From Syngnathus acus (Eukaryota; Chordata; Actinopteri; Syngnathiformes; Syngnathidae), in contig NC_051091.1 of the NCBI RefSeq assembly GCF_901709675.1, forward strand, positions 10,140,967 to 10,204,966: a stretch of DNA of 64,000 nucleotides, written 5' to 3'. Below are positions 35,701-47,199 of the stretch, one piece after another. Both the position numbers and the translations under genes were made by a program. Positions within the stretch are counted from its first letter, which is position 1; every line of letters begins with the position of its first letter. Under the pieces are notes generated by a model. That model worked only from the letters and a program-made list of their open reading frames with translations. It was not told where the DNA came from and did not search any database.

Positions 35701-38291
35701 AGTTCAAGCTGAGACTCTCCAAACTTCGCTTCAGCTTTACTTTTTGGGATCTTTACAAGCATCACTCGGATCCAGTTGCAAAATACAGGCTGCATTTTTT
35801 TTTCTCTCCATACTACTCAATTTGGCCAGCTTCTCACAGCAGTGAAAGACACCCGAGACCCCCACAAGTCTGACAATAACCTCATGGAAAAACTCTGTTG
35901 AATATCAAACCAAAAAATATATCTCTGAGCAAGAATCTGATTACTATCAGGGCCCGCAATATTCATTCGGTGTAGGACGGTTTCATAACACATACTAATT
36001 ACTTTGGCTAACATGTTCCCTTTGCCTCGTGTGGAGTAATAAAAAAAACCTTCAGGGTCCCCTTCACTTAATTTGTTCAGTAATGAGGGCATCATTCATT
36101 TTTCATGCAACATTATACCTTAAATGAGTTATCACGTAACCGTTTATGTCAGAACCAATTCAGCAGGAGATTTAATGGTAGCATTTTAATACTTGATCAA
36201 GAACATAATTGACAAAATAGCACTGACAAATGTTTTCACTGCTATTCATTACAGAGCAGCGTCGACGCATTTTTGAGCTTTTTGACAGATCTCACAGATA
36301 TTACTCAAAGTCGCTTCTTTGCCGCACTGTGTTTGTCACCAGGCAACACAAGGGAGACATTCACAATCATGTTACTGTTTTCCGCTTCCTTGAGATGATC
36401 AATTTTTTTTTTGCAGAACCGTTGTCGTAAAAGTGCTGGCTGGATGATTTGTGATCGTTATTACACTGCCCCGGCTTTGCAATGGGACACCAATGTTCTC
36501 TTGTCTTGAATGTCTTCAGGCACTACTCAAAATTCAAATAACAAATCAATCCGTCATGGGCAAAAACAAAGAAAATCAAATGAAAGCCAAGCAACATCTA
36601 CTCATGTTATTGCAGTCACAAATAATTCAATCAAGGAACGGCTCAGCCTTGAACTTGCCAGACCACTGGCACCAGCAACATGTGCTTGGTTCATTAGAGA
36701 ACGGCTGGATGATTTCTAGTCTGTTATTTACCTTAGTTGCAGTGAATTGAGAGTATTTGACAAGTGAAGTGCGCAAGGCTTAAACTCATCTCAATCTTGA
36801 AGGTGTCAGGACAGTTGTGTTCTAAATAGAGTGGAAGCACAAGTAGAAATGGTTTAGCTCACAGATGTCAAACTCAAGGCCTGAGGTCAAATTTGGTCCG
36901 CCACATCCTTTTATGTGGCCTGCCAAAACAAATTATGTTCATCGAATTATCTTGCTGAAATACCAGCAAAATCTAAATTGTTTTGAAATGAAAACAACTT
37001 AAAGAGTGTTCATCTTTGGAGTTTCTATGGATTTTGCTGAACTGCTGAATACACCGATCTATATTCCACATATTCTTGAGTATCTTGTGCCAGGCAGAAG
37101 CAGATCTTTTCTAAGCAATAATGTTCCGCACTCACGGCGCTTTCAAAGTACACAAACTGCCTCATTCACACTCACACAATTGCGGCCATTATTTGTCCAT
37201 CACTGTCACGCCGGCGCGGCACGTCCTTGTCTAACATGCCTCCTCTGTCCTCTCCCTATCCATCTCCTTCCTCTCTTCATCTCGCTTCCCTTCCTCCTCA
37301 TCATCATCCACCTCTTTCTCCGTCCAGACGGTGTCCATCTTGGAACAGCGGCTGTCACTGACAGAGGACAAGCTGAAGGAATGTTTACAGAACCAGGTGG
37401 CGTCTCAAGCGCAAACGTTTCCAGACGAGGGGAGCTGGACACCGGCCGCCCCGCACTGAGCCTCGTCGCTCGAGATGCGGCAGGGACAAATGTTGCAGAG
37501 GTGGTTGTTTGCGACAAAACTCTTTTCTGCTGATGAAGTGTGTTTACAGTAGGCGACGTTTTCCTGCTTGCCTAAGCGAGACCTTTTTTTTTTTTTTTTT
37601 TTAAGCTGTTTTGGACAAACTTGGCATCAAATAGCAACCAAAGCTTCATTCACAATTTAAACATTTGATGTGAGTTCATCCTCTTTCAAAAGTAACGTAT
37701 CATAAGAAGACTGATTCCCTTAAAACCATCTATAGGTCTATAGACCGTCCTGTAGATTCCTTGGTCAATGGCAATTGCCGCTTCTGTTACCATGACAACT
37801 CACAGACACACATAAGGACATCAAAATATTTATTTGTGGAGGTAGCATTTCCTAAACTACACTATGTGTACATAACAGCTTGTAGTATATGAGCCATCAA
37901 TATAAAGTACTATAGGCCCATAAAATGGCTCCATATGTTCTCGTTAAGTGAAAGCTAATCTCGGGGTGCTTTTTGTATATTTGGATTTGCTTTCTGTACT
38001 CGAACTACAACGTGACTTTTACTGTTGTAGCCCAACCTTCATCTTGTGTTTTTATCCTTTTTTTTTATTCCCTTTCCTACTTGAAATTAAAGAGACTCCA
38101 GATGCTGTTTCATAACTCCCTGCAAGTCCATTTGTTGTCATTACTTTTGCCAGGGCGATGATGTCATCAACAGTCACGCTTTAAGAGGACCATTTCCTCC
38201 GCTGACTGGTCCTCGGAGCCAAAGCGGTTGTCCGACACATCGTGACTTTCCTTTGTTTTGTTGTCTTCAGCAAGAGATGTGGACAGCGTGA
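20767..38291 (+). CDS. poc1a: POC1 centriolar protein A (WD40 repeat protein)
   Basis: Twelve exons give 426 residues: 20767-20781, 22414-22498, 22589-22760, 23004-23183, 23246-23353, 23435-23550, 24495-24628, 26230-26298, 26423-26491, 32924-33166, 37328-37396 and 38271-38291. POC1A sits in the centriole wall and basal body and is needed for centriole stability and ciliogenesis; human mutations cause SOFT syndrome. Residues about 8-300 form a seven-bladed WD40 propeller, one repeat after another ending in W or ILD signatures ([42 protein letters not shown]). A Ser/His-rich linker follows (exon 10). Next comes the conserved POC1 coiled coil, [37 protein letters not shown]. Choosing the donor at 37396 and acceptor at 38270 yields a QNQQEMWTA end like human ENQQ. 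Reading on through exon 11 instead gives a different tail stopping at 37459. Introns 1, 7, 9, 10 and 11 are large; intron 1 houses b9d2 on the other strand. Confidence 0.95.
21278..21805 (-). CDS. b9d2: B9 domain-containing protein 2, single exon, nested in poc1a intron 1
   Basis: One uninterrupted frame gives 175 residues, the same length as human B9D2. The B9 (C2-like) domain fills the protein. Landmarks shared with human are [36 protein letters not shown]-like [52 protein letters not shown] and the end [10 protein letters not shown]9D2 works with B9D1 and MKS1 in the transition-zone (MKS) complex that gates protein entry into cilia. I chose the ATG at 21805 because it matches the family start; the frame stays open upstream without an earlier ATG. 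The human gene is split by introns, this one is not, and no poly-A tract or damage is visible. ATTAAA occurs on the minus strand about 90 bases past the stop. It could be a functional retrogene or an intron-less native gene. Confidence 0.93.
   Translation of the reverse strand: MAELHIIGQLVGATGFPQNSLFCKWGVHTGGAWRHLSGLKQGQTQVDCPQTGDMAYWCHPIDLHYATKGLQGWPKIHLQVWHQDSFGRCELFGYGYCHVPSSPGHHRISCCTWRPLGSWQEELSRRFVGGGPQLKNPDLIYSGADRYRLHTAAMGTVELELGIIMRNFDKYGVES
23551..24494 (+). other. poc1a intron 6, no gene seen
   Basis: About 0.9 kb between coding exons 6 and 7. Only short poly-T runs and unremarkable sequence are visible. Confidence 0.5.
24629..26229 (+). other. poc1a intron 7, with a CTC microsatellite
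   Basis: No gene seen. A CTC/CCT trinucleotide run lies at about 24994-25026, and an X-box-like palindrome at 25907-25920 (GTTGCCATAGTGAC). Confidence 0.5.
25907..25920. promoter_or_regulatory. RFX X-box-like site in poc1a intron 7
   Basis: GTTGCCATAGTGAC, a GTTGCC half-site with an imperfect second half. Its exact reverse complement occurs at 62884-62897. Confidence 0.3.
29147..29467 (-). mobile_element. tRNA-derived SINE, minus strand, in poc1a intron 9
   Basis: Read on the minus strand it opens with a tRNA-like head (CTCAGTGGCCTAGTGGTAGA) and a box B GGTTCAAACCCC. It runs through a body containing CTGCTTGGCACTCAGCATTAAG and ends in a short tandem tail of TTTAATC units at 29147-29171. The plan is that of a full-length tRNA-derived SINE of a family different from the one at 15174. 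A target duplication is not evident. Confidence 0.8.
32330..32505. repeat. degenerate TTAGGG-like repeat tract
   Basis: Recurrent pieces such as GGTTAGGGCTT, CAGGTTTAG, CAGTTTAGGGTTTC and AATTAGGGTTC appear at irregular spacing. They resemble a decayed telomere-like (TTAGGG) or GGTTAGGG minisatellite. Divergence is high, so the origin is uncertain. Confidence 0.4.
32555..32882. mobile_element. hAT-type non-autonomous DNA transposon, complete
   Basis: The ends are inverted repeats: CACAGGTGTCAAACTC on the left and GAGTTTGACACCACTG on the right. The flanking octamers TTTTGAGA (32547-32554) and TTTTAAGA (32883-32890) are an 8-base target duplication with one change, the hAT hallmark. The interior contains GGCCCGGGGGCCAGATGCGG and a mirrored GGCTCGCGA. 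No transposase frame is present. Confidence 0.85.
33167..37327 (+). other. poc1a intron 10
   Basis: A 4.2 kb intron without supported genes. It contains poly-A at 33674-33692, an AC run at about 34717-34733 and a truncated hAT copy at 36860-37000. Confidence 0.5.
36860..37000. mobile_element. truncated copy of the same hAT-type element
   Basis: It begins CACAGATGTCAAACTCAAGGCC and continues ATGTGGCC.GCCAAAACAAATT, parallel to the left half of the complete copy at 32555. No right-hand terminal repeat is found, so only the 5' part survives. Confidence 0.65.
37786..37799. promoter_or_regulatory. RFX X-box-like palindrome, poc1a intron 11
   Basis: GTTACCATGACAAC, the exact reverse complement of the 14-mers at 17753 and 42736. 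It fits the RFX consensus with both half-sites. Confidence 0.4.
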
Positions 38292-38320
38292 GTCGTGAGC
38301 TTTGTCATCTCAAGCGCATG
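38271..38320 (+). other. last poc1a exon, possibly longer and spliced on
   Basis: After the acceptor TTGTCTTCAG (ends 38270) the poc1a frame stops at 38291, but a good donor (ATG|GTGAGT) follows at 38320/38321. A stop only 29 bases before a splice junction would not normally trigger nonsense-mediated decay. In a second frame the same 50 bases are fully open ([16 protein letters not shown]). Which ending is used cannot be told from sequence alone. Confidence 0.4.
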
Positions 38321-41300
38321 GTGAGTCACTTTCACCACCTCCTTTGCCAAATTTTTGAAGTGTATTAGGCCGGGCTTCCGCCAAGTAATACTCTTCAGCC
38401 CGCCAACTTTGGTTTCCCTCGGAGTGCCGTGCGTAGGCAGGATAGAACATCCATCGACACCATACACATCAGTTGTTAAGGTAGATTGTTTGGAGATCTG
38501 GAAGAAATTATTAGATTTGCCAAAATGAAGAACTTAATTATCCTTGCAAATCACTCTTCACCCCAAGGTCTCAAAAATGTCACAGATTCAAACACCATTG
38601 TCATGTGTATGTTAAGACTTCAACAGGAAGGAAAAGGAAAACATTTTCAGATGTGGCCTGTTTATGGGCATCATTAACATACTGTGATTGGAAGGCAAAG
38701 ATAAGAAAAAGTTATTTTAAAACATTAATAGAAACATAAGTAGAAACTAAGAAACCCCAAAGTCTTTATGTCTCATTCCAGTATTATATGCACAACCTGG
38801 CTGCTTTTTTTTTTGCTAAATCAGCACTTTTATTTTTAGTAGCCTCAATGGAAATGAGCTTGAGGTTACACTCACAGACACAAACAGCGATTTTTTTTTT
38901 TTTTAACCCATGGAACAAATGAGTTGACGCAGAACACGGTGGTCCAGGTCCCAGGTCAGTCCCGAGAGCGGCGTGTGGCGTCACGAGAGGAAGAGGGGTG
39001 GGGGGAACGTATTAATGACTGACTTCTTTTAAAAGAAGCCAACTCGGCCTCTCTTGCACCCGTGGAAAAAGAAGTAAAACACAAGCGGAGTTCTCGGCTG
39101 CAGGGCCCACTCTTCCTTCCTGTCTGGGGCATTCTCAGACACGCACACACACAAAATACGTCTCCCTTCCGTAACTATGGGCCTCAAGCAGATGGCCTGC
39201 CAGGAGCTCTTGTAGAGGAGGCGCTTCGGACTCTGAGAGCAACAATCCTCAGAAAATTTAATGTGATACATTCAGTTGCTTTATTGTGTTACTGTGCTTG
39301 ACTACCTTATCACGCCCTTCCGTTATTTCATTGTCTTCTTCCACTTCCGCTAATGCAGTACTGTATTTAAAAAAAACAAAAACAGGGCTGTCTTCTGTCT
39401 GCTACTGGTTACTGTAATGATGACATTGATGTCGGTGCTTTCCTGACAAGTGTAGGTGTACAAATGTCTGCAGAAATATGTAAAAAGAGTCTTGAGAGTT
39501 GGCCTCTGGAATATGCGGGCCATATGTTGCCTACAAGTGTGTATCTGTGTGTGTGGGAGGGGGGTTGGTGAGTCTATGAGGAGAACATCTGGATATGTTT
39601 TTCCTTGTAAGCTGTGGTTGCCGCCACTGCTTGCCTGTGTGTGCGTGTGTGTGTGTGCATGAGCATGTTTTATTGTTATCCTGGTTCAATATGTCAGGGC
39701 TTGTACTCTCCCTGTTTTGTTGTTCTCTAAACTGGCATCATTAGTGACAATTCTTGGTTCCCTCTTGGTCTCTGCTGCAGGTATCATTTGGCGTTTCATT
39801 GCGGAAGAAAAAAAGAGCAATTTTTTTTTCCCTAAATACATCAATCGCTGAAGTGTATTCTTAGACATACGAGTTCTAGCAACCACTTATAATTTGTCGC
39901 TCAGATCAAAACACAGAATTTACAGCTGTGTTTTCTTTCCTTTTTTTCCGTTTTTTAAAAGTGAAGCAAGTAGGCAGTAACAGGACCGCTGCAAGTTGAT
40001 TGCAATTGTTGTCTAAATGCCAGATACAGTTTGGAGCCTGAGGTCAAGCAATTCCCAATTTTCCACAGGAAATATGCGAATCCCTTTCAAAGTTAGGCCA
40101 TCAAAAGTGTCAAAATAAGTTCAAAATTGTTTATACTACAGTTGAATTTTTCAGTGATAAAAAAAAAAAGTCTAACAAAGTATCACAAACAGCAAAACAT
40201 GTTCCTAAATATTGTTCCAATTCAGCTTTATTTTAATTGAATAGCATCAGGGGCTTTCCAAAAATGTCTGCCATAACTAAAAATGCTTGTCTTGACACAT
40301 TGCTGTGTATCTTTGTTCTCGCTCTCAGCAAGGAAGAGAAAATCCCACCTGGGATGAAAGAAGTGTGCGCTGGTGGCCACATCAAAATATCTTTCAAAGT
40401 GCTTGCATGTGCTCGGAAATATGCAGAAAGGCGCAGACGCACATGAAGCGACAGACCCAATGCAGGTCTCTCCTGGGTGATGCAGCATTGCAATCATGGC
40501 AATCATGTCTTTTTTCTTTTTTTTTTTTCAGTTTAACAGCTAGCACCGAGCCTTTAATCCCACTGATGGAGCACCACTGAGCGACTGTGTGGCCTTTCCC
40601 AATTCGATGAGACCACCTGCTGGGTTTGAAGGTGGGGGGAAAAAAAGCAACACGTGTTAAATCTTTAATTGGAATAATGCTGACATCCTCACATCGCATG
40701 CTGCAAACATTTTTATTTGGGTTTCTCTTCAGTAAGGAGTGAATCATAGAAGCATGACTAAAGTGATTATAATAATAAGAATGAAATATTGTGAATTACT
40801 GCATGGAACAAATTAATGGAAAAATCGCACGAGACTCTTTGAGCATCTAAAAAAGAAAGTGTTTTGCTTTTTTTTTTATCAACTATTTTTTGTTATGAGG
40901 CGAACCAAACCTTTAACTGAATTATAATCAATTTATGTCATTTTAAAATTGTGTCTTGTTTTTAAATGAAGGGTTGGATTTGGTCTATCAAATTCATTGA
41001 TCAATTGAAAAATAATTGAAAGGTTGATCAATCGTCAAAATAATATTTCGTTTTAGCCCTAATATACTAAAACACTACATATGAAAGGTTATCGTTTGGC
41101 ATATTCTACTTTTTTTTATTTATTTTACATTATGATGCGAGATTGTTTTGAAATGAGAAGAGCGTTGCATTTCACATGCTTCTTTACAAAGAAGTAGTTA
41201 AAGAAAGTCTTATGTACACTCAAAGTCATGTATGAGTGTTATTTAGAAGTTTTAACTCCATGTGACGCACACCACGTTGTGACATCACTGGCTGTTTTCA

Positions 41301-42474
41301 AAGCAGGAGAAGCCTTTTTCTCGTCATCTCCTTTTGGAACTGAGTTGGATTTGGCCAGATTCCCTAGTGCCTCATTTCCTGAACCCCCCCCCGCCCCACA
41401 CACACACTCTCACACACACACCCTCCTCCCACCACACTCCCCCAACTCTCCTCGCCACCACTTCAGTCCACTCACCGCAACCCTCCTCTACTCTGGAGAC
41501 TGAGCCATGCTTGTCGACAGTTGCTGAGGTTTTTTGGCGCTGCGTTGATCTCAACCCACGCCTGGGCTTGTGCTCCGAAACCATCTTTTCCATTCGCTCT
41601 CTCAGAGTGAATGGCCGGAGGCGGTACGAATCCAAAGCCATTCACATGGACCTCGTTTACTCAGCCTCAAAGAACAACAAAAATAAAATTCAATTCATCA
41701 ACTACAAAGTAGAAAGTAAATTAGGGCGTCCATAAAAACTAAAATACCAAAACAAAGTTTCTTTAACTTACAGATGAGTCAATTACAAGTTAAATACTTT
41801 AGAGACAATTCTTACGCTTCGATTGCAGATCGGTTTGGGTTGGCATGAGCGTTAGGCTGACTAAATCAAACAATATAAAAAATAAAAATCCTATTTTACA
41901 CTAAAAAGTCCAAACTTTTCTGCAGTTAGTGGAAGTTTCAAATGCAACCAGAACCCGATTGCGGAACAAAGATTTTGGAGTTCTGAGCTTTACCGTTGTT
42001 GGTCTCAGTTTCTGTAAAATAAATTCCCCCCAAAGAATGCGACTGGACTGACTTGTACAGTACATGCTTTTCATTTTTTGACTTCACATACACCATGAAA
42101 CAGTTGAAGAAACCTTTCATTCTGAAAAAGTGGCCATCTAAAGCCAAGTGCAGTTGCGTCAAGCATATTCCTGATTTAACACACTTGGGTCAGCTCATTT
42201 GTCCTGCCGTGCCGCTTGAAAGCACTTCATACGGCAAGCTGTGCAAATGTGCTGGCAGACTGAAAATTGATGACCACTCTTGACAACACACCCAACCCAT
42301 AAAACAAATTCTCGGATAAGTCGGCTAACACCTGCTACCCTCCCTGCACCTCCGCCTCACCTCATCTCCTAAAGGTCAGCCACTCGCTCATATAATATAG
42401 GACAAGGTAGTCATGCAACAAAAAAAGACACTTTGTATTAATGAATGGAATATTTTTATAAATCACCCAACCAT

Positions 42475-42554
42475 AATTTGTCAATTTTAATAAATGAACC
42501 TACTTGGTTTATTTAATTTGTCAATTTTAATAAATGAACCTACTTAGTTTATCG
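42475..42554. repeat. two-copy 40-base tandem duplication
   Basis: The units at 42475-42514 and 42515-42554 both begin AATTTGTCAATTTTAATAAA and differ at only a few positions near their ends (TTGG against TTAG, ATTT against ATCG). A recent local duplication. Confidence 0.9.
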
Positions 42555-42735
42555 AATCATTAATCTTCAACGTTTGAATGTTCTGTAAGCACTGAAATGA
42601 GCTACTGACATTGTTGTGTAACATAGCACACTAGTGAGGCCTTAATTAAAAGTCCTGCTTTGTTGTTTACACTGAAATGATCATTATGAGTGACCTTGAA
42701 GGCCATACGTCTTTGACCGGGCTGTACTTCCTCCC

Positions 42736-42749
42736 GTTGTCATGGTAAC
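42736..42749. promoter_or_regulatory. RFX X-box-like palindrome upstream of dusp7
   Basis: GTTGTCATGGTAAC, identical to the site at 17753-17766 and complementary to 37786-37799. Confidence 0.4.
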
Positions 42750-42809
42750 ATAACAAGACGAAGTGCTGTTTGGACACGTGTGTTTTCTTCTCCAACTTGA
42801 TTCGACTAA

Positions 42810-42843
<34 letters not shown>

Positions 42844-45519
42844 TAAATGTTCAAATAAAGGCCTCAGTTAGTTTGGAATGGGAACACATTCAATGTTGAT
42901 TTTAGTGTCTGCAGGTTAGATGAGTCACTGGCTTTATTAACACTGACGCCTTGACAGACACCTTCTGTGTTTAAGACCATTGCGGGGTTTCTTTACTCAC
43001 TCGAGCGAAAACACCTGTGAAATATTTTTTACAGTTATATAAAACTATCAGAAAAATAAACAAAGTATATATAATCAGAAAAGGTGCTTTGATCGTTTTA
43101 AACACTGTCCATTGATATGACCAGGTTGAGGTGAGGGGTCTTGAGTTGTTCCGCACCAGACTCATCTAAACATGCTTTTTGTGCTTTTGCAACTTCTCCA
43201 AACGGCTTCTTCCGCAATATGGTAGCATATAATTCTCCAAAATGTCTGGGGTTATTTAATAAAGGAAGATTGAAGGGTTTCTACCCGCTTCCTGATAGAT
43301 AATTCAAGAGACGACATGTGAACGGGGCCTGCATGAATCATAAAGTCTGACAAAATCTCATGCTAACATTTACACGTACGCCGAGACCATAAAGATGTCA
43401 TATTTTCCTTACCAGACCAGTCTGACAAATGTGTGTTGAAGCAAGGAAGCTTTTACAAAGTAATTTCCAGATGATTTGAAAGAAAGAACATCTCTGACAT
43501 TCTAATTATTGAAATGGTAATTACAGCACATTTGAAATTCACTTGTCACAAGCAATTTTGAAGTTCTAACTCACAATTATATGAAGGAACATATTCATTT
43601 TATATACTGTTATAGTTCTAAAGTCAGTTTCCCACATTTGTCCCCTTTAAAAGCAGGAAAAGTCCTTGAAATATATTCCCGTGATTTTCATTCAGTCGCT
43701 CGTGTGCGGTGCTCATTTATTTCTCCACTTTCAGGAGTTGGTCTCTTTTGTCTTTCTAGTTTGATCTTGCTTAATGAATTCAGTCGAGAGACTTTACTCC
43801 CGTTGAGAGAGGGTTCACGTTGCAAGCACGTGTTCATACCATCTTCAACAAACACACGTGCATATTCGAGAAGGATCTTTGCTGAAAAATCCATAGCTTT
43901 GAATATTCTCCTTTGCAATTCCTGAAGACTACACTGAAGTCGCCCAATGACGATTACAGAATCTAATAAATGCCTCTAATATATACCTGATCCAAAACAA
44001 AGGTTGTTTTTAAAATATAGAAACGTGAGCATCGGTCTCGACAAATATAACGTGACACATTTCCTAGAAACAATTTAAACGTGTGTGGCGACGAAAGAAG
44101 TGGCAGCATTAGCGTGGGCGAGCAGCCTCCACCTACTCAGTCACTCAAACGACAGAACAGACACAAGTGTCTTGCACATTGGTAACATAATAGAAGGCAA
44201 TTACTGGCCCTGCGACAATCCCAACAATGTGACATAGCAAACGTCACAGGTATTGGGAGAATGTAATTGCTGTTGTATGCAGCTATTCATATACTGTCCA
44301 GTTGTTTGTGCCTCCAACATCTCAAAATATCCCTCGACATAAATTAAAGACTTCCTTATATTCAACTTTTGTTGCTAACTGGCGTTAAATAACATTAATA
44401 ATAATGACAAGAATCATTTTCCCTTTGATTACAGCCATAAAATAAGTTCCTGAGAGGGATGATTTTGAAAAGATCATTTAAGTAATATTCTACTGTTTTG
44501 ACATAAATGATGCGTTGTTTTTTGTGGTACTTGTCCAAAAAGATTGAGAACCACTGCATAACTCTCCATTGAGGTCCACAGGGACTACGCGCATTCTTGC
44601 AAACTCAGCAAAACTCTTCACCATTATGCATGACCAAGGTGCAAAACTGAACAGGTTCAAAAATTAATTCAGTTTTTGCACAAATTCCTCAAGGCTCTCG
44701 CAAACAATATGATCACCATCCCACCGCTTATAGGCGCTGCTGGAACAATACATACAGAGTACACACATGCTGAGGCGGGGAAGCGTGGTCGTGCGTAAAG
44801 TTCAAAATGTTCCCGTTGGTTTGTACGCAAACGCTAACAGAGCTTGTTGTGTGTGTGGACATGACAGCCCTGAAGTTTTCCCTTTCTTGTTCGTGTACTT
44901 GCGCGTGCATGCATGTCTATGTATGTGTGTGTGTTCACTGATGAGTCAAGGGATGCATTGTCTGCAGCTGGTCCTTTCCCCCGATCCCACCCCTGCTCTG
45001 TGCAGCTGTGAGGAAATCAAACGCTCCTCTTTCCACCTCCCTCCTCCTATGTCACAACCTGCTGATGTCGTATGAGGTCACTCATGGTGGAGCCTAGAGA
45101 CAACCCACTGACACTGACCCCATTTAGAAACACATCTCCTAAAAATCACCTCTTGGCTGCGACGAGGGTAACACTGGTTAGCTAAAGATAAATAAATAGG
45201 GGCAGAACCGCCGCCCTCAAAATGATGGCCTTTGTTGCTGCGTAATTGCATCAACAAAAATAACGCCATGTCCATCACATCAGTCCAAGACATGGCATGT
45301 CAGTGGCGGTGGACTGGTGTACCACAAAACCACAAAGTGAAAAGATGGAAATTTAGATAAATATAGAAAATGGCAGCCGCTTTATGAAAACAACAATCCA
45401 CGATAGCTGGGGTTATTCAATTAGAAACTGCGCAGTACGTCAAATGTCAACATACTCTGGCAGTCCAGCTGCCTCACTTGCTTTATTTCGTTTTTAACTT
45501 GACTATAAAAACTTCTAAC

Positions 45520-45840
45520 GCGGCCGGCAGTTCCCTGTTATGACCAGACAAGCCGCCATCGTTTGTTTTTAACCAGCTGCTGAGTTGACACATCATCCAT
45601 CGTACATACAAACGATGTATTCCAACCTCCCGCCTTTGATGACGCGCGCCGAGCTAAAGTTAAAGTTGCCGAGCGGCGGCGGTGCGGCCGCAGCAGTTGT
45701 TGTGCAGCGACGCGGTTGCGCTAACTGCCGCCCGTAGACCGGCAGTAACCACGTCCATAGTTTTGACCGCAGTCCCGAGCCACAAACATGCAGAGCAGAT
45801 GCCGCCGCCTCCAGTGATGCATGAGGCGAGCTTGCACTGT
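45520..45840. promoter_or_regulatory. CpG-rich island without an assigned gene
   Basis: A GC- and CpG-dense block (GACGCGCGCCGAGC, GGCGGCGGTGCGGCCGCAGC, CGACGCGGTTGCGC) within AT-rich surroundings, 1.4 kb upstream of the dusp7 5' UTR. Frames on both strands are short. It resembles an upstream or bidirectional promoter with a non-coding first exon. Confidence 0.4.
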
Positions 45841-46186
45841 GTGACCCTTTAAGTGACTTGCAAAGTGTTTAATAATAATGACAGATCATCTACGGCTTGT
45901 AAATTTGGTCAACCGTGACATACCCTCTAAAATATGTCGATTGGTCCCAAGTGGCCCAAGTGCACACACCAGAAGGAGTGGCACAATGTCCTTTGAATTA
46001 AAAAAAAAGTAGAAGCAACAAACCAATTGGACATTTGGGGCCTTTGGGGCTCACCACGCATCATTGCTGCATTGTTTTTTTCCTCTATGATCTCACCTTT
46101 GATCCCTTAATATCTTTTGGAACCAAAATAACTATTAATAGGTCTTCTAACCTGAGCACATTTTAAGAACATGTTCTTTGTTCCAG

Positions 46187-46237
46187 TTTCAAGCTCTGGC
46201 CGATGGTGCAGCGGGAATTGGAAAGATGAACGGAAGG
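46187..46237 (+). other. exon-like 51-base segment upstream of dusp7
   Basis: It is bounded by a strong acceptor (GTTCTTTGTTCCAG, ends 46186) and a donor (AGG|GTAAGA, 46237/46238), and is fully open for 17 codons (FQALADGAAGIGKMNGR). It could be an alternative upstream exon of dusp7, a 3' exon of a poc1a transcript or chance. No homology is recognised. Confidence 0.25.
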
Positions 46238-46749
46238 GTAAGAAAAGATGTCATTCACTGCTATTATATCATTTTTTTGTTTAATAGAAGAATTCTGAGA
46301 AATTAAGACAATAAAGGCTACAGATATCAATAAAGATCATTTAAGTTGAATGTTGCAAGCTTAAATAAAGTGATGTCACGCAAATACTAATAACGGCATC
46401 ATCACCGATATGAAGATTTCGATTTTTTTTTTCATTAAATACATTGAATTGCTTAGGTTAGTGGTCACCACAGGTTCCCTTTAATAACTTCATGTGTAGC
46501 CCATGGGCCTGTTCTAAATGGAACATTGATGATGAACATTAGTGATGGAACATTGTCATTTCCCATCAATGTTTAAAAAATAAATACTGTTGCTAAAGAT
46601 ACATTTCAGACACACAAATTGAATTTTGAATTGAATCCTTCCTTCCATTTTTGTGTATGTGTCCCTCCCTCAGCAAAGTGATCATTTCTGCCTGTAGGGC
46701 AGCCAGCAGGTTGCTGTTCGTCGCGAAGGCCATGCTTGTTGTGAATGGC

Positions 46750-47199
46750 CGAGGAAGAAGCTGAGCCTCGGTCCCTTTAAATGCGCACGCCCCGCCCTCT
46801 CTCACGGAGCTCCGCCAGCCTCCTTAACTGCTCAGATCTCAGGCGGGGAACCAGAGCCGTACGTCGGGTCATTCGTGAGATGTAGTTGAACTGCCTCTAT
46901 GGACCAGGACGGCAACCCCTAAAACGGCCCTTGGTTTCCGTATTTCTCGGTTCCTTTATCCGATTCTGGAGCTCGAATGGACGTCGCTGAGCTGAAAGGG
47001 GGGGAGGAAGAAGCCTCAGCGTGTTTGAGCGGTCTGCCCGGAGCGGAGGGGAATGTTGGATCCGAGCGTGTCGGCTGAGTGGAAGTGGAGGTGGTGGCCA
47101 GGGGATAAAAGTGAACTTCAGCTCTGCGATTTCTCCTCATTCTCTCCCCCACCACCAGCCTAAAGTCCCATCGGTGGATTCCCACACACCGATTCCCCG
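46750..47199 (+). promoter_or_regulatory. dusp7 promoter and 5' UTR with upstream ORFs
   Basis: CpG-rich and TATA-poor, with GC boxes (CCCCGCCC near 46788). The 5' UTR carries two upstream ORFs: 46899-46922 (seven codons plus stop) and 46977-47078 (33 codons plus stop), both closing before the dusp7 start. Such ORFs usually lower translation of the main frame. Confidence 0.55.

Larger units (their letters stand above)
38322..46186. other. gap between poc1a and dusp7
   Basis: About 7.9 kb with no firm gene. Seen within it are AC and GT runs, a 29-base poly-A (42813-42841), a 40-base tandem pair (42475-42554), an X-box-like site (42736-42749) and a CpG-rich island (45520-45840). The rest looks like ordinary intergenic DNA. 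Confidence 0.5.
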
